A DNA stretch of 64,000 nt from JACWAE01 sp963847595 (GCA_963847595.1 CAWKAJ010000002.1:1550001-1614000); one strand, 5' to 3'. Positions 8,261 to 17,581 are shown, numbered from the stretch's first letter. Notes: a model not told the origin generated them from the sequence alone. A program made the numbers and translations.

Positions 8261-8884
8261 TTAGGGTTTCGCCGGCGCCTGCGGCTTTCTCATCATTACT
8301 ATCACGCCTATTGCTAAAGCGATGACGGCAATGACAATGGCAATAATACCGATCACACTGGAGGCGTTCTTACCAGCAGGGCCCTGGTCACCAGTAGCGC
8401 CAGTGGCGCCAGTAGCACCCGTCGCCCCTGTGATAGCACTCTGGCTTATGGTGATGATGCCAGTAGTAGGATCATAGCCGGTGCTATTACCAAGCTGTAC
8501 ACCTACTATGAGACTCCCTCCACCTGTTGTTACCACAGGAACACCCTTGGTCAGGTTGATCGCCACGTTGCCACCCATTTGCCAGGTACTAGTCTGGCCT
8601 GCGGTAGCGCTGCCAATCATGAAGGTCACAGCCAGTCCGTCGTAGCTCGCTCCCTCAGGTTGAGCTATGTTTACGCCGTATGTTGAACCGGTTGTGGTAG
8701 TGGTATACGTATCATTCCCTATGGTGGCCGTTATGACAGTGCCATCGGCCACATTTTGTCCATTCACCTGCACCGTGCCGTGGAAGCGGCAAGGCGGCTG
8801 TAGCCCGCCTTGTGCGAATGCTATGGCCGGGAAGAGGACAAGCGCAACCACTGCCAGCAGAGCCAACAGTCTTAATTTGGTCAT
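8261..8884 (-). CDS. Secreted, membrane-anchored protein with short collagen-like repeat
   Basis: 207 residues, no named family. The order is: signal peptide (residues 1-24, ending AIAFAQ), a Thr/Gly-rich beta domain with GTVQVNGQNVADGTVITATI near residue 38, then a collagen-like run GATGATGATGATGDQGPAG (about residues 153-171). A C-terminal membrane helix (SVIGIIAIVIAVIALAIGVI) follows, with a short positive tail MRKPQAPAKP. It should face outward, anchored by its C-terminus. ATG at 8884 has AAGGAGG 8 nt upstream. It lies downstream of the TIG-repeat surface protein on the same strand, separated by a terminator. It is probably a small surface or envelope protein; no enzyme motif is seen. Confidence 0.75.
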   Translation of the reverse strand: MTKLRLLALLAVVALVLFPAIAFAQGGLQPPCRFHGTVQVNGQNVADGTVITATIGNDTYTTTTTGSTYGVNIAQPEGASYDGLAVTFMIGSATAGQTSTWQMGGNVAINLTKGVPVVTTGGGSLIVGVQLGNSTGYDPTTGIITISQSAITGATGATGATGATGDQGPAGKNASSVIGIIAIVIAVIALAIGVIVMMRKPQAPAKP

Positions 8885-8912
8885 ACTTTTTCCTCCTTAT
8901 TTAGTGGCTCCC

Positions 8913-8943
8913 TTGAGGGGTTCGCCAGAGGCGAACCCCTCAA
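8913..8943 (-). terminator. Terminator after the TIG-repeat gene
   Basis: TTGAGGGGTTCGC (8913-8925) and its complement (8931-8943) form a 13-bp stem with a CAGAG loop. It is placed between two minus-strand genes, 20 nt after the stop of the upstream one. The T-run is weak, so some read-through to the next gene is possible. Confidence 0.6.
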
Positions 8944-8962
8944 GTTAAATCTCTTTATCCTC

Positions 8963-10912
8963 TTATCCCATCCAGCCAATGAGGTTCCAGCCCGAGCTCA
9001 GAGCATAGCTGTGACTGCCCCAAACCAGGGTGCACGCTGCATTGACGTTGACCCAGTAGCCTGCGCCGGCCGTAAGGGTTGCCAGGTTGCTTCCGGCAGC
9101 ATCAGCCGGGTCGTACAGGTACCATGTTCCGCCCGAGTAGCCCCAGACCCTGACCAGGTAGCTGCTTATGCCAGAAGTCTGAGCCTGCACGGTTGCGCCA
9201 GTCGACGAGATTACGAAGTATGCGCTCGCCAGACTGGACCCGTCAAAGGCGGTGACTGGCTGAGAACCCGGCGCTAAGCCTGGAACAGTGAAGCTGTAAT
9301 TGAAGTTCCCCATAGCGTCGCTCAGCGGCTGAGACAGGAACTGGTAGGTCCCGATCTTGACCGTCATCGCAGTATAGGCTGCGAAGCCACTGCCTGTTAC
9401 CGCTACCGTAGTTCCTGCCGCCCCTGACGCCGGTGTCACTGTGATGTACGCACCGGGCACAGTGAATGTCGCATTGACGGCACTGTTATTATCCAAGTCC
9501 TGTGCGGCAACCGTAGCTGGGCCAGCCATGGCATCCGCAGGCACCGTTATGCCCGCAGCGATGTTGCCGTTGCCATCAGGTACAGTGGTGACGGTGGTAG
9601 TTTCCGCACCTGAACTACCGGTGTAGCTGAAAGTGATTGTAACCGTGGAGCCACTGAGGGTACCGGGAAGCCATCCGCTGCCAGTTATGGTTAGCGATGA
9701 GTTGATGGCACCGGTGGTCGGACTCAAAGTTATCGTCGGCTGGGTGACAGCGAAAGTACCATAGGCAATCAAGCCACCTTTATCGGTAGCCTGCACTGTG
9801 TACGTGCCTACAGGAAGGCTCATGGGAACGTACATCGTGGTGGGGAATATGGTACCGGAGCTATCAGTTTTAATGTTCGCAGGAGCACCAGCCCATGCAG
9901 CCCCGTTGAAAAGCAAACCACTCGGCGTTGTTGTAGTGTCAATATAGCTATTAGGGGTCATGCTCATGCCTGTCAGCAGCACTTGTGTTTTCCCCGGTCC
10001 GCTGACGGGACTCAGGCTCAAAGCACGCCCCGCCACCGTGAAGGTGGTAGAAGCAGTAGTCGTGCCCTGGGTTCCCGCTACTGTCTTTACACCTGCTGTC
10101 GCCGAAGAGGGTATCTGGTAGGAGGTATCATTAATCGCTCCGCTGCTAATGGCAGTCACAGTAACAGGACTGCCGCCAGCGAAACTTATTGTGACACTGC
10201 CAGGGGCCCATCCGGAACCGGTCAGGGTTACCACAGCGCCGGGCAGCCCGCTACCGGGACTTAGGGCCAATGTCGGAGTTACAGTGAAGTAATCAAAGTA
10301 ATCGGCGACATTGCCGGCACCGTCACTGGCTGACACTGTCTGAACTCCCGAAGTAAGGGAAGGCACTGTGCCGGTTCCCGTGAAGCTACCGTTGCTATCG
10401 ACAACCACCCCGGAAACAAGAGGTACCCCACCCATGGTTACATCAGCGGTAACACCGGCTCCGCTGAATCCAGTACCGGTCACGGTAACACTTGTGCCCA
10501 CCGGGCCGCTCTTGGTAGTCGGGGAAGTTATTGCGACCAACTGCAGTATCTTGAAGTTAGGCGTGGTCGAGGACGGAGCAATATTAACGCCGTCAGTCAC
10601 CGTAATGAGGTGCAATCCCGCTGTTGCGGTCGGGATCAACACCGCAAAAGTGGCAGCACCTGTGACAGAATCCGTTGTTACCGTCGTCGGGGATGTGGTC
10701 ATTGCCGCCCCATCGAACTTTGCCACCAAAATTGTGCTGACTGGGAAACTGGTTGCACTGATGGTAATCGATGACCCAACAGTCCCATTACCAGCACTTA
10801 GAGCCATGCTTGGTGTTGCTACTGCGCCAGCGGGCACGGCGGCTATCGCCACCAGGCTGCCTAGAATTGCCAGCACCGCCAGCAGTTTTACAATGTTTGT
10901 CTTTATCTTCAT
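8963..10912 (-). CDS. Secreted surface protein with about six TIG/IPT-like repeats
   Basis: 649 residues with a signal peptide (1-30, ending PAGAVA). About six Ig-like repeats of 80-95 residues follow, each opening with a variant of LSPxSGxxGxxVTVTGSGW (for example ALSPGSGLPGAVVTLTGSGW). The C-terminal 65 residues form a separate module: YLVRVWGYSGGTWYLYDP, then GAGYWVNV, ending GWNLIGWMG; it is probably a wall- or glycan-interacting end domain. No membrane anchor and no catalytic motif are seen. The likely role is a surface or S-layer-associated adhesin. Its ATG (10912) has AAAGGAGA upstream and overlaps the stop of a short leader ORF. Confidence 0.85.
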   Translation of the reverse strand: MKIKTNIVKLLAVLAILGSLVAIAAVPAGAVATPSMALSAGNGTVGSSITISATSFPVSTILVAKFDGAAMTTSPTTVTTDSVTGAATFAVLIPTATAGLHLITVTDGVNIAPSSTTPNFKILQLVAITSPTTKSGPVGTSVTVTGTGFSGAGVTADVTMGGVPLVSGVVVDSNGSFTGTGTVPSLTSGVQTVSASDGAGNVADYFDYFTVTPTLALSPGSGLPGAVVTLTGSGWAPGSVTISFAGGSPVTVTAISSGAINDTSYQIPSSATAGVKTVAGTQGTTTASTTFTVAGRALSLSPVSGPGKTQVLLTGMSMTPNSYIDTTTTPSGLLFNGAAWAGAPANIKTDSSGTIFPTTMYVPMSLPVGTYTVQATDKGGLIAYGTFAVTQPTITLSPTTGAINSSLTITGSGWLPGTLSGSTVTITFSYTGSSGAETTTVTTVPDGNGNIAAGITVPADAMAGPATVAAQDLDNNSAVNATFTVPGAYITVTPASGAAGTTVAVTGSGFAAYTAMTVKIGTYQFLSQPLSDAMGNFNYSFTVPGLAPGSQPVTAFDGSSLASAYFVISSTGATVQAQTSGISSYLVRVWGYSGGTWYLYDPADAAGSNLATLTAGAGYWVNVNAACTLVWGSHSYALSSGWNLIGWMG

Positions 10913-10989
10913 CTAGTCTCTCCTTTCTTGGGCAGAATATTGACTTGCCCCCAATGACCAATTCCTATTCCATTTATTTCAATCTTCAC
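10909..10989 (-). CDS. Possible 26-codon leader peptide overlapping the TIG-repeat gene
   Basis: A GTG codon (10989-10987) preceded by AAGGAGG at 10 nt opens a 26-codon frame reading (M)KIEINGIGIGHWGQVNIL and PKKGETR. Its TGA overlaps the ATG of the next gene as ATGA. This arrangement fits translational coupling. An ATG two bases earlier would be followed at once by a stop, so only the GTG gives a peptide. No homologue is recognised, and it could be chance. Confidence 0.4.
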   Translation of the reverse strand: MKIEINGIGIGHWGQVNILPKKGETR

Positions 10990-11006
10990 ATATAACCCAC
11001 CTCCTT

Positions 11007-11696
11007 AGTTTGGCATATCAATTAAGCTTTTTATGCTAGGCCACTTGGACTTCTAATAAAGACTCGCCCCCTGCTGGGGGGGACTCCTGAGGTGGGGGAC
11101 ATCCCCACACTCACACCGACAACTTTTGTGCTCCTTTTTTTGCACATACCTACACATCGGTAGGCAAGTTGGTTCATTCTAAACACCTTTAATCCCGCTT
11201 GTCAAGCCCCTTTCATGACACTTTTGTGTAATTTTCAAGTGCCTTTCCTTCAAACCAGGCTTCCACTATCGGACCACCCCGCCAGCGTATCCTCCCCAAA
11301 CCAAATGGACTAACGGACTGCCATTTGACCTCATTCGCCAAAACCGATAAGTCCATTTTAGACCTTGGATTCTATCGGACTGTAAAGCTTTTACCACTTT
11401 TTGCCCAGCTTGTCAATACTTTTTGGGGGAGTGTTTGACAATTCTCCCTGAACCCCAAGCCTTCGGCATCCGCCTGCGGCGGACTGCCCCCAATAAATCC
11501 ACCTACCGTTGAACAATGCTTCGAGATACTGCCTTTTTGGTCTATTAATTTGTAAAGGTGCAACAAAAAGGGGCTTACCCCCTGTCAATTCTCAGACCTT
11601 ATCCCATTAGTACATAGACGATTTGCCGCCCCAAAAAGTTCCACCCAGCGGGCGGAATGCGTAAAATTGCTTACTGATTTTAGGCCTGTTGACCGA
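11007..11696. other. Long non-coding stretch upstream of the TIG-repeat gene
   Basis: I see no convincing gene here. Near the minus-strand gene it holds two GC hairpins (CCCCC-TGCT-GGGGG at about 11067-11080 and GTGGGG-GACAT-CCCCAC at about 11093-11109). Beyond them lies unstructured sequence with frequent short frames lacking ribosome sites. It probably contains the promoter and leader of the TIG-repeat gene. Confidence 0.4.
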
Positions 11697-11725
11697 TTGC
11701 ACCCCTGATAAGGATATGCTATAAT
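11697..11725 (+). promoter_or_regulatory. Predicted strong promoter upstream of folD
   Basis: TTGCAC (11697-11702), 17 nt, TATAAT (11720-11725) with TG one base ahead (extended -10). Transcription would start near 11732, leaving a leader of about 250 nt before folD. No known riboswitch was recognised in that leader. Confidence 0.7.
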
Positions 11726-11982
11726 TTTGCACGGTCTGGAGGGCAAATTGCAGGTAGCTCTCATCATTGATACCCTCAAGCCTGAGTTCGTTATTGCCTC
11801 CACAGTTAGGCATTCCTTTTCAGCATTAGCATTGCCGGAATACATGTACCCATCTTCAAACATGCTGGGCCCACAGACAGGCGCTGAATCTTCGTCCTCT
11901 TGCCCCGTGCTGCATAAGGTCAGCGAAAACTGACCACTGATATATATTAAGGTAACTTCTATAAAATAAAGGAGGCCAAAAG

Positions 11983-12873
11983 ATGGCTGCGGAGATAATC
12001 TCAGGAACAGCAGTAGCAGAGCAGATCCGCGGAGAACTCAAGCTAAAGGTAGAGGAGCTCAAGAAAAAGGGTATACACCCCGGCGTGGTCTTCGTGCGTG
12101 TGGGCGAGGACCCTGCCTCGATATCCTACGTCACCGGCAAAGGCAAGGCGGCTGAGGAGCTGGGCATCTTGTCGGAGACCATAGTTCTCCCCGAAGATAG
12201 CGGGGAGCAAAAGCTCCTTGACCTTGTCCACAAGCTGAACAAGGACCCCAAGTTCCACGGCATCCTGGTGCAGCTCCCCCTGCCCAAGCAAATCGATGCG
12301 GATAAAGTCCTGAATGCCATCGACCCCGAGAAAGACGTTGACGGTTTCCACCCCGTCAATGTAGGCAGGCTGTTAATCGGCGACCCCTACTTCATGCCCT
12401 GCACCCCGCACGGCGTTCAGGAGTTGCTTGTTCGCAGCGGCAACAGCCCCGAAGGCAAACACGTGGTTATCTGCGGACGGAGCAATATCGTAGGCAAACC
12501 CGTGATGGCCATTCTGATACAGAAACAGAAGGGCGCCAACGCCACGGTGACCATGGTGCATACCGGCACGAAGGACATGGCAAAGCTCACCCTACAGGCG
12601 GATATCATCATCGCTGCCATGGGCAAGCCGCAGGTGATAACGGCAGACATGGTCAAAGAAGGCGTAGTGGTGATAGATGTCGGCGTAAACAGAATACCCG
12701 ATGCCACCAAGAAGAGCGGCTTCAGGCTGGTGGGCGACACCGATTTCGAGGCCATCAAAGAGAAGGCGAAAGCTATTACCCCCGTCCCCGGCGGTGTGGG
12801 GCCAATGACAATCACCATGCTCATGGTCAATACAGTCAGGGCTGCCGAGCAGCAGTCCGCCAAGAAACATTAG
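11983..12873 (+). CDS. folD: Bifunctional methylenetetrahydrofolate dehydrogenase/methenyltetrahydrofolate cyclohydrolase
   Basis: Interconverts methylene-, methenyl- and formyl-tetrahydrofolate in the cytoplasm; 296 residues. Family signatures are visible: SYVTGKGKAAEELGI with the catalytic Lys, GILVQLPLPKQID, DPEKDVDGFHPVNVGRL, the Rossmann GRSNIVGKPVMAIL and the closing TPVPGGVGPMTITMLM. Two of these vary from the usual form: the first normally reads Y-V-x-x-K-x-K, which is kept here, and the others are exact. ATG at 11983 has AAAGGAGG upstream. It is followed after 36 nt by fhs, so the two form a one-carbon operon that would link formate with methylene-THF, as in the methyl branch of the Wood-Ljungdahl pathway or in formate assimilation. 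Confidence 0.97.
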   Translation: MAAEIISGTAVAEQIRGELKLKVEELKKKGIHPGVVFVRVGEDPASISYVTGKGKAAEELGILSETIVLPEDSGEQKLLDLVHKLNKDPKFHGILVQLPLPKQIDADKVLNAIDPEKDVDGFHPVNVGRLLIGDPYFMPCTPHGVQELLVRSGNSPEGKHVVICGRSNIVGKPVMAILIQKQKGANATVTMVHTGTKDMAKLTLQADIIIAAMGKPQVITADMVKEGVVVIDVGVNRIPDATKKSGFRLVGDTDFEAIKEKAKAITPVPGGVGPMTITMLMVNTVRAAEQQSAKKH

Positions 12874-12909
12874 AGAGAAAATAAATTAAGGTAGGAGGTT
12901 CACGCTTAT

Positions 12910-14673
12910 ATGGCATACGATGCAGTAAAACTAAAGGACTGGCAGATTGCAGAGCTAGCCGAGAAGGGTATGCCCACCCCTGAGGAGTGGATTAAAAAGC
13001 TGGGCCTGCAAAAGGACGAGCTCATTCCCTTCGGGCGGACGCCCAAGCTCGATTTCTTGAAGATAATAGAGCGCTTGAAGGCAAAGAAGGACGGCAAATA
13101 CGTCGAGGTTACCGCTATCACCCCCACGCCGCTGGGCGAGGGCAAGACAACCTCACTGATGGGTCTCGTGGAGGGACTGGGCAAGCGCAAGCAAAGCGTA
13201 GTCGGTTGTATTCGCCAGCCCTCGGGCGGCCCCACCATGAATATCAAGGGGACGGCTGCCGGCGGCGGCAACGCGCTGCTCATCCCCATGACCGAGTTCT
13301 CCATGGGGCTAACCGGCGACATCAACGACATCATGAACGCTCACAACCTGGCGATGGTGGCTCTCACCTCCAGGATGCAGCATGAGCGGAACTACAACGA
13401 CGAGCAATTACAGCGGCTCACGAAGATGCGCCGCTTCGACATCGACCCCACCAGGGTGGAGATGGGCTGGATCATGGACTTCTGCGCCCAGAGCCTGCGC
13501 AACATCATCATCGGCATGGGCAGCCGCATGGACGGCTTCCTGATGCAGTCCAAGTTCGGCATCGCCGTAAGCTCAGAGCTGATGGCCATGCTTGCCATCG
13601 TCAATGACCTGGCTGACCTGCGGCAGAGAATGGACAAGATTACCCTGGCCTACGACAAGGCGGGCAAGCCCGTCACCACCGGCGACCTGGAAGTGGGCGG
13701 CGCTATGACAGCTTTCATGCGCAACGCCATCAACCCCACCCTGTGCGCCACAGTGGAGTATCAGCCGATATTTGTGCATGCCGGCCCCTTCGCCAATATT
13801 GCGGTAGGCCAGAACTCCATCATTGAAGACCGCATCGCCCTGAAGATGGCCGACTACTGCGTCACTGAGAGCGGCTTCGCCGCAGACATCGGCTTCGAGA
13901 AGTTCTGGAACGTCAAGTGCCGCCTGAGCGGACTGAAGCCGAATGTCTCCGTGCTCACCACCACCATCCGCGCCCTGAAGATGCACGGCGGCGGGCCCAA
14001 GGTGGTAGCTGGCCTGCCATTACCTGATGCTTATACTAAAGAGGACCTGAAGTCACTGGAGAAGGGCCTGCCCAACATGGTGCATCACATCAACACCATC
14101 AGAACAGCAGGCATCAACCCGGTGGTGTGCATCAACGCCTTCCACACCGATACCAAGGCCGAGATAGCCATGGTGCGCAAGGCGGCTGAGGCTGCCGGCG
14201 CTCGCTGCGCTTTCTCCTCCCACTGGGCCGACGGTGGCGATGGCGCACTGGAGCTGACTGACGCCGTTGTGGAAGCCTGCAAAGAGAAGAACGACTTCAA
14301 GTTCCTCTACCCCAATGAGATGAAACTGCGCCAGCGCGTAGAGAAGATAGCCAAGACGGTCTACGGTGCCGATGGCGTGAACTGGAGCCCCGAGGCTACG
14401 GAAAAAGCCAAGGTATTCGAGGCAGACGCCAAGTACGATGAGTACGCCACCATGATGGTAAAGACTCACCTGAGCCTGACCCATGACCCCTCCATTAAGG
14501 GCGTTCCCAAGGGATGGATGCTCCCCATCCGCGACATATTGCTGTTCTCCGGAGCGAAGTTCCTCTGCCCGATGGCCGGGACCATCAGCCTGATGCCGGG
14601 GACCAGCTCCGACCCGGCCTTCAGAAGGATAGATGTGGACGTCAAGAGCGGCAAGGTTTCGGGACTGTTCTAA
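12910..14673 (+). CDS. fhs: Formate-tetrahydrofolate ligase
   Basis: ATP-dependent activation of formate to 10-formyl-THF; 587 residues, slightly longer than the usual 550-560. The P-loop region is clear: EVTAITPTPLGEGKTTSLMG near residue 60, with the family RQPSGGPTMNIKGTAAGGG around residue 100. The late motif GTISLMPGTSSDPAFRRIDV is near the C-terminus. AGGAGG lies upstream of ATG 12910. It pairs with folD immediately upstream. The pair suggests one-carbon flow from formate; a carbon monoxide dehydrogenase cluster is not in this window, so the full Wood-Ljungdahl pathway cannot be claimed from here. Confidence 0.97.
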   Translation: MAYDAVKLKDWQIAELAEKGMPTPEEWIKKLGLQKDELIPFGRTPKLDFLKIIERLKAKKDGKYVEVTAITPTPLGEGKTTSLMGLVEGLGKRKQSVVGCIRQPSGGPTMNIKGTAAGGGNALLIPMTEFSMGLTGDINDIMNAHNLAMVALTSRMQHERNYNDEQLQRLTKMRRFDIDPTRVEMGWIMDFCAQSLRNIIIGMGSRMDGFLMQSKFGIAVSSELMAMLAIVNDLADLRQRMDKITLAYDKAGKPVTTGDLEVGGAMTAFMRNAINPTLCATVEYQPIFVHAGPFANIAVGQNSIIEDRIALKMADYCVTESGFAADIGFEKFWNVKCRLSGLKPNVSVLTTTIRALKMHGGGPKVVAGLPLPDAYTKEDLKSLEKGLPNMVHHINTIRTAGINPVVCINAFHTDTKAEIAMVRKAAEAAGARCAFSSHWADGGDGALELTDAVVEACKEKNDFKFLYPNEMKLRQRVEKIAKTVYGADGVNWSPEATEKAKVFEADAKYDEYATMMVKTHLSLTHDPSIKGVPKGWMLPIRDILLFSGAKFLCPMAGTISLMPGTSSDPAFRRIDVDVKSGKVSGLF

Positions 14674-14696
14674 ATCGGTTAGCCCTGCGCTGTAAA

Positions 14697-15021
14697 TGTA
14701 GGGGCGACCCGGCGGGTCGCCCCTACAGCATCCATCAGGCGTTTCGATTTTTATCATCCAACTCCACACCTATAAATGGAAACAGTAGGGGCACGGGGCC
14801 CTGTGCCCCTACGACCAAAATATATCGTTTATACATCAATAAACTCGGAAGTGGACGCCAATAACAAAGTAGGGGCGCAAAGCCTTGCGCCCCTACTACT
14901 TTTTGCCAGCGTCACGATTTGACTCACAATCCAACTCCCCTTTATAATAAACTTGAAAAATGAGAGTGCCCAAATACTTGGTTAAAACAGGGTAGCCTGG
15001 AGCACGCGCTCCACGCTACCC
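14697..15021. repeat. Cluster of palindromic GTAGGGGC...GCCCCTAC elements
   Basis: Four hairpins fill the gap after fhs. Three share the ends GTAGGGGC/GCCCCTAC with different middles: 14697-14727, 14785-14812 and 14868-14897. A fourth, different palindrome (14990-15021) has arms GGGTAGC-TGGAGC. One or more may end fhs transcription. The same family recurs at 36764-36785 and 47319-47346. Confidence 0.8.
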
Positions 15022-15043
15022 ACAATTTTGGAAAAGGGGCAAA

Positions 15044-17554
15044 ATGGCTATTATAAAGCTAAAGGTTGATAATAAAGAGGTAGAGGTCGAGAAGGGTAAA
15101 ACAGTCCTCCAGGCAGCGCAAAGCGCGGGCATTTACATTCCGGCGCTCTGCGCGCACCCCGATTTGCCGCCGGCACCAGGATTAAAGGCTTCCAGTATCA
15201 TCTACCTCGGCGGCAAACCTTATCACAGTTCAGGGCCCAGCATGGAGTTTCAGGGGTGCCGGCTCTGCCTCGTAGAGGTCGAGGGGATGAAGGACGTTCC
15301 CACCTCATGCAACCTTCCTGCTGCCGAAGGCATGGTGGTCCACACTAACACGCCCCGAGTTCAAGAGCTGCGGCGTGAGAACCTGAAAGGTATCCTGCTC
15401 AAGCATCCTCACGCCTGTCTCACCTGCAAGCAGAGAGAGGGCTGCAGTCCTTTCGAGTCATGCCCGAACAGCATACCCATCAAAGAGCGCTGCTGCTCCA
15501 AGCTGGGCTACTGCGAACTCCAGGCGGTTGTCGAGTTTATCGGGCTCAAAGAGAGCATCCCGCGCTATATATTCAAAGACCTGCCTATCAAGAAAGATGA
15601 GCCGCTGTTCACCCAAGACTACAACCTGTGCATCGGCTGCACCCGCTGTGTCAGGGTATGCAAGGATTTGCGCGGCATAGGCGCCCTGGGCTTCATCGTT
15701 CGGGACGGTGAGGTCATCGCCGGGCCTATTGCCTCATCGCTCAGGGAGTCGGGCTGCAAGTTCTGTGGCGCCTGCGTCGAGGTCTGCCCCACGGGAGCCC
15801 TGCTCGACCTCAATATCAAGAGGGCAGAGCGCGAAGGCGCTTTAGTCCCTTGCAGCAACGCCTGCCCTGCGGGTATAGATGTGCCCCGATATGTGCGCCT
15901 CACCGCCGAAGGCAAATTCGCCGAGGCGGTGGCAGTGGTGCGGGAAAAGGTACCCTTCCCCAGGGTGCTGGGCCGGGTCTGCTTCCATCCCTGCGAGGGC
16001 GTATGCCGCCGCGGTCAACTGAACCAGCCCATCGCTATATGCGCGCTGAAGCGCTTCATCGCCGAGCAAGATACCAGCCAGTGGCAGACCAAGACCAGTA
16101 AGGCCACTCCGACAGGCAAGAAGGTGGCTGTCGTGGGCTCGGGGCCCGCGGGGCTGACCGCAGCTTACTATCTGGCAAAGCTCGGCCATTCTGCCACTGT
16201 ATTCGAGGCACTGCCTCAGCCCGGGGGCATGATGCGGGTGGGTATACCCAGGTATCGCCTGCCCCAGGAGGTTCTGGACAGCGAAATCGAGGGGATAAAG
16301 AGCATTGGAGTTGAGATAAGGACAAATAGCAAGGTCGAATCCCTGGAGAGCTTCAAGCAACAGGGCTTTGACGCTATCTTCCTGGCTATAGGGGCTCACC
16401 AGGGAGTCAAGATGGGTGTCCCGGGTGAAGAAAGCCCGGGCGTTATAGAGTGCATATCTTTCCTTAAAGATGTGAGCCAGGGTAAGAAGGTGAAGATAGG
16501 CGACAGGGTAGCAGTAATCGGCGGCGGCAACGCAGCCATAGACGCTGCGCGCACCGCACGTCGCCTTGGCGCCAAAGAGGTAATCATCGTCTATCGACGC
16601 TCCAGGCAGGAGATGCCAGCTAATCCCGAGGAGGTAGAGGCAGCGCTTGAAGAGAATATCAAGACACTGTTCCTGGCTGCGCCGACCCAGATAACAAAGG
16701 ACGGCCATACGCTGGTGATGGAATGCCTGCGCATGGAGCTTGGCGAGCCGGATGCCAGCGGCAGGAAGCGCCCGGTGCCTATCAAGGGCAGCGAGTTCAA
16801 TATAGCCTGCGATACCATAATCGCAGCCATAGGGCAAGTGCCTGCTATCCCCTCCGGTTTCGGGCTTGAGCCTCTGGGTGGGGGCACTCTGAAAGTCAAC
16901 TCCGAGACGCTGGCCACCGGCATAGACAGCGTTTTCGCCGGCGGCGATGTCGCCACCGGCCCGGCCTCAGTCATCAAAGCGATCGCTGCAGGAAGGAAAG
17001 CGGCATCATCCATAGATAAGTACCTGGGAGGCAGTGGAGACATCAGCGAGGTGCTGGCTGAAACCGGCAAAGCCAGCCCCTGGTTTGGTAGAGACGAGAG
17101 CTTCGCCAATAGGCACCGCGAGCGGCAGCCGCACCTTGTCGTTGAACGGCGTTTAAGCGACTTCTCCGAAGTAGAGCTCGGTTTCCCCAAGCAGAGGGCT
17201 AGCGAGGAGGCGGCAAGGTGTCTGAGGTGCGACTTGAGGCTCGAAATCGCGCCAGTGATACTGCCCCCCAGCGAATGGCTGGAGTTTAACTCTGCTAATG
17301 TAGATGCCGCCCCTGAAAAAGACGGGGTATACCGCTTGTTTAATGAACAGAAAGAGGTTATCTTCATCGGGAGCAACTCCAATATACGCAGGGGCCTGCA
17401 GGAGGTGCTTAACTCGGGAGACGACTGGGTCAAAAAAGCGAAGTACTTGCATTTTGAGGAAACTTTGATGTATACTATGCGGGAAAGCGAGCTGATTCAG
17501 CAGTATTTGCAGGAACACGGTAAGCTTCCAGAAGGTAACGAGGACTTATTCTAA
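15044..17554 (+). CDS. NuoG/GltD-like iron-sulfur FAD oxidoreductase with GIY-YIG-like C-terminal domain
   Basis: 836 residues, cytoplasmic. The order is: a plant-type [2Fe-2S] domain (residues 1-95, with GCRLCLVEVEG), a His/Cys-rich [4Fe-4S] segment (HPHACLTCKQREGC), two bacterial [4Fe-4S] motifs (CIGCTRCVRVC, CKFCGACVEVCPTGAL), and a glutamate-synthase-small-subunit-like part. The last has CSNACPAG, FAD-binding VVGSGPAGLTAAYYLAKLGH, NAD(P)-binding VIGGGNAAIDAARTARRLGA and FAGGDVATGPASVIKAIAAG. This layout is that of NAD(P)H-linked hydrogenase/formate-dehydrogenase electron-input subunits. Residues about 755-836 are an extra domain: GVY (761), FIG (774), Arg near 783, Glu near 816, then LPEGN, closely resembling the GIY-YIG fold. 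Downstream of folD-fhs, so a role in one-carbon redox is plausible. Confidence 0.85.
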   Translation: MAIIKLKVDNKEVEVEKGKTVLQAAQSAGIYIPALCAHPDLPPAPGLKASSIIYLGGKPYHSSGPSMEFQGCRLCLVEVEGMKDVPTSCNLPAAEGMVVHTNTPRVQELRRENLKGILLKHPHACLTCKQREGCSPFESCPNSIPIKERCCSKLGYCELQAVVEFIGLKESIPRYIFKDLPIKKDEPLFTQDYNLCIGCTRCVRVCKDLRGIGALGFIVRDGEVIAGPIASSLRESGCKFCGACVEVCPTGALLDLNIKRAEREGALVPCSNACPAGIDVPRYVRLTAEGKFAEAVAVVREKVPFPRVLGRVCFHPCEGVCRRGQLNQPIAICALKRFIAEQDTSQWQTKTSKATPTGKKVAVVGSGPAGLTAAYYLAKLGHSATVFEALPQPGGMMRVGIPRYRLPQEVLDSEIEGIKSIGVEIRTNSKVESLESFKQQGFDAIFLAIGAHQGVKMGVPGEESPGVIECISFLKDVSQGKKVKIGDRVAVIGGGNAAIDAARTARRLGAKEVIIVYRRSRQEMPANPEEVEAALEENIKTLFLAAPTQITKDGHTLVMECLRMELGEPDASGRKRPVPIKGSEFNIACDTIIAAIGQVPAIPSGFGLEPLGGGTLKVNSETLATGIDSVFAGGDVATGPASVIKAIAAGRKAASSIDKYLGGSGDISEVLAETGKASPWFGRDESFANRHRERQPHLVVERRLSDFSEVELGFPKQRASEEAARCLRCDLRLEIAPVILPPSEWLEFNSANVDAAPEKDGVYRLFNEQKEVIFIGSNSNIRRGLQEVLNSGDDWVKKAKYLHFEETLMYTMRESELIQQYLQEHGKLPEGNEDLF

Positions 17555-17581
17555 AATAAACTTTAGTACAAAAGTGAATAG

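Noticed and set aside
11585..11863. Short minus-strand frames in the gap before folD
   Set aside because: No ribosome site, no family resemblance, and two overlapping frames compete for the same DNA.
15842..16837. 331-codon minus-strand frame opposite the oxidoreductase
   Set aside because: Shadow of the conserved FAD/NAD(P) domain on the plus strand.
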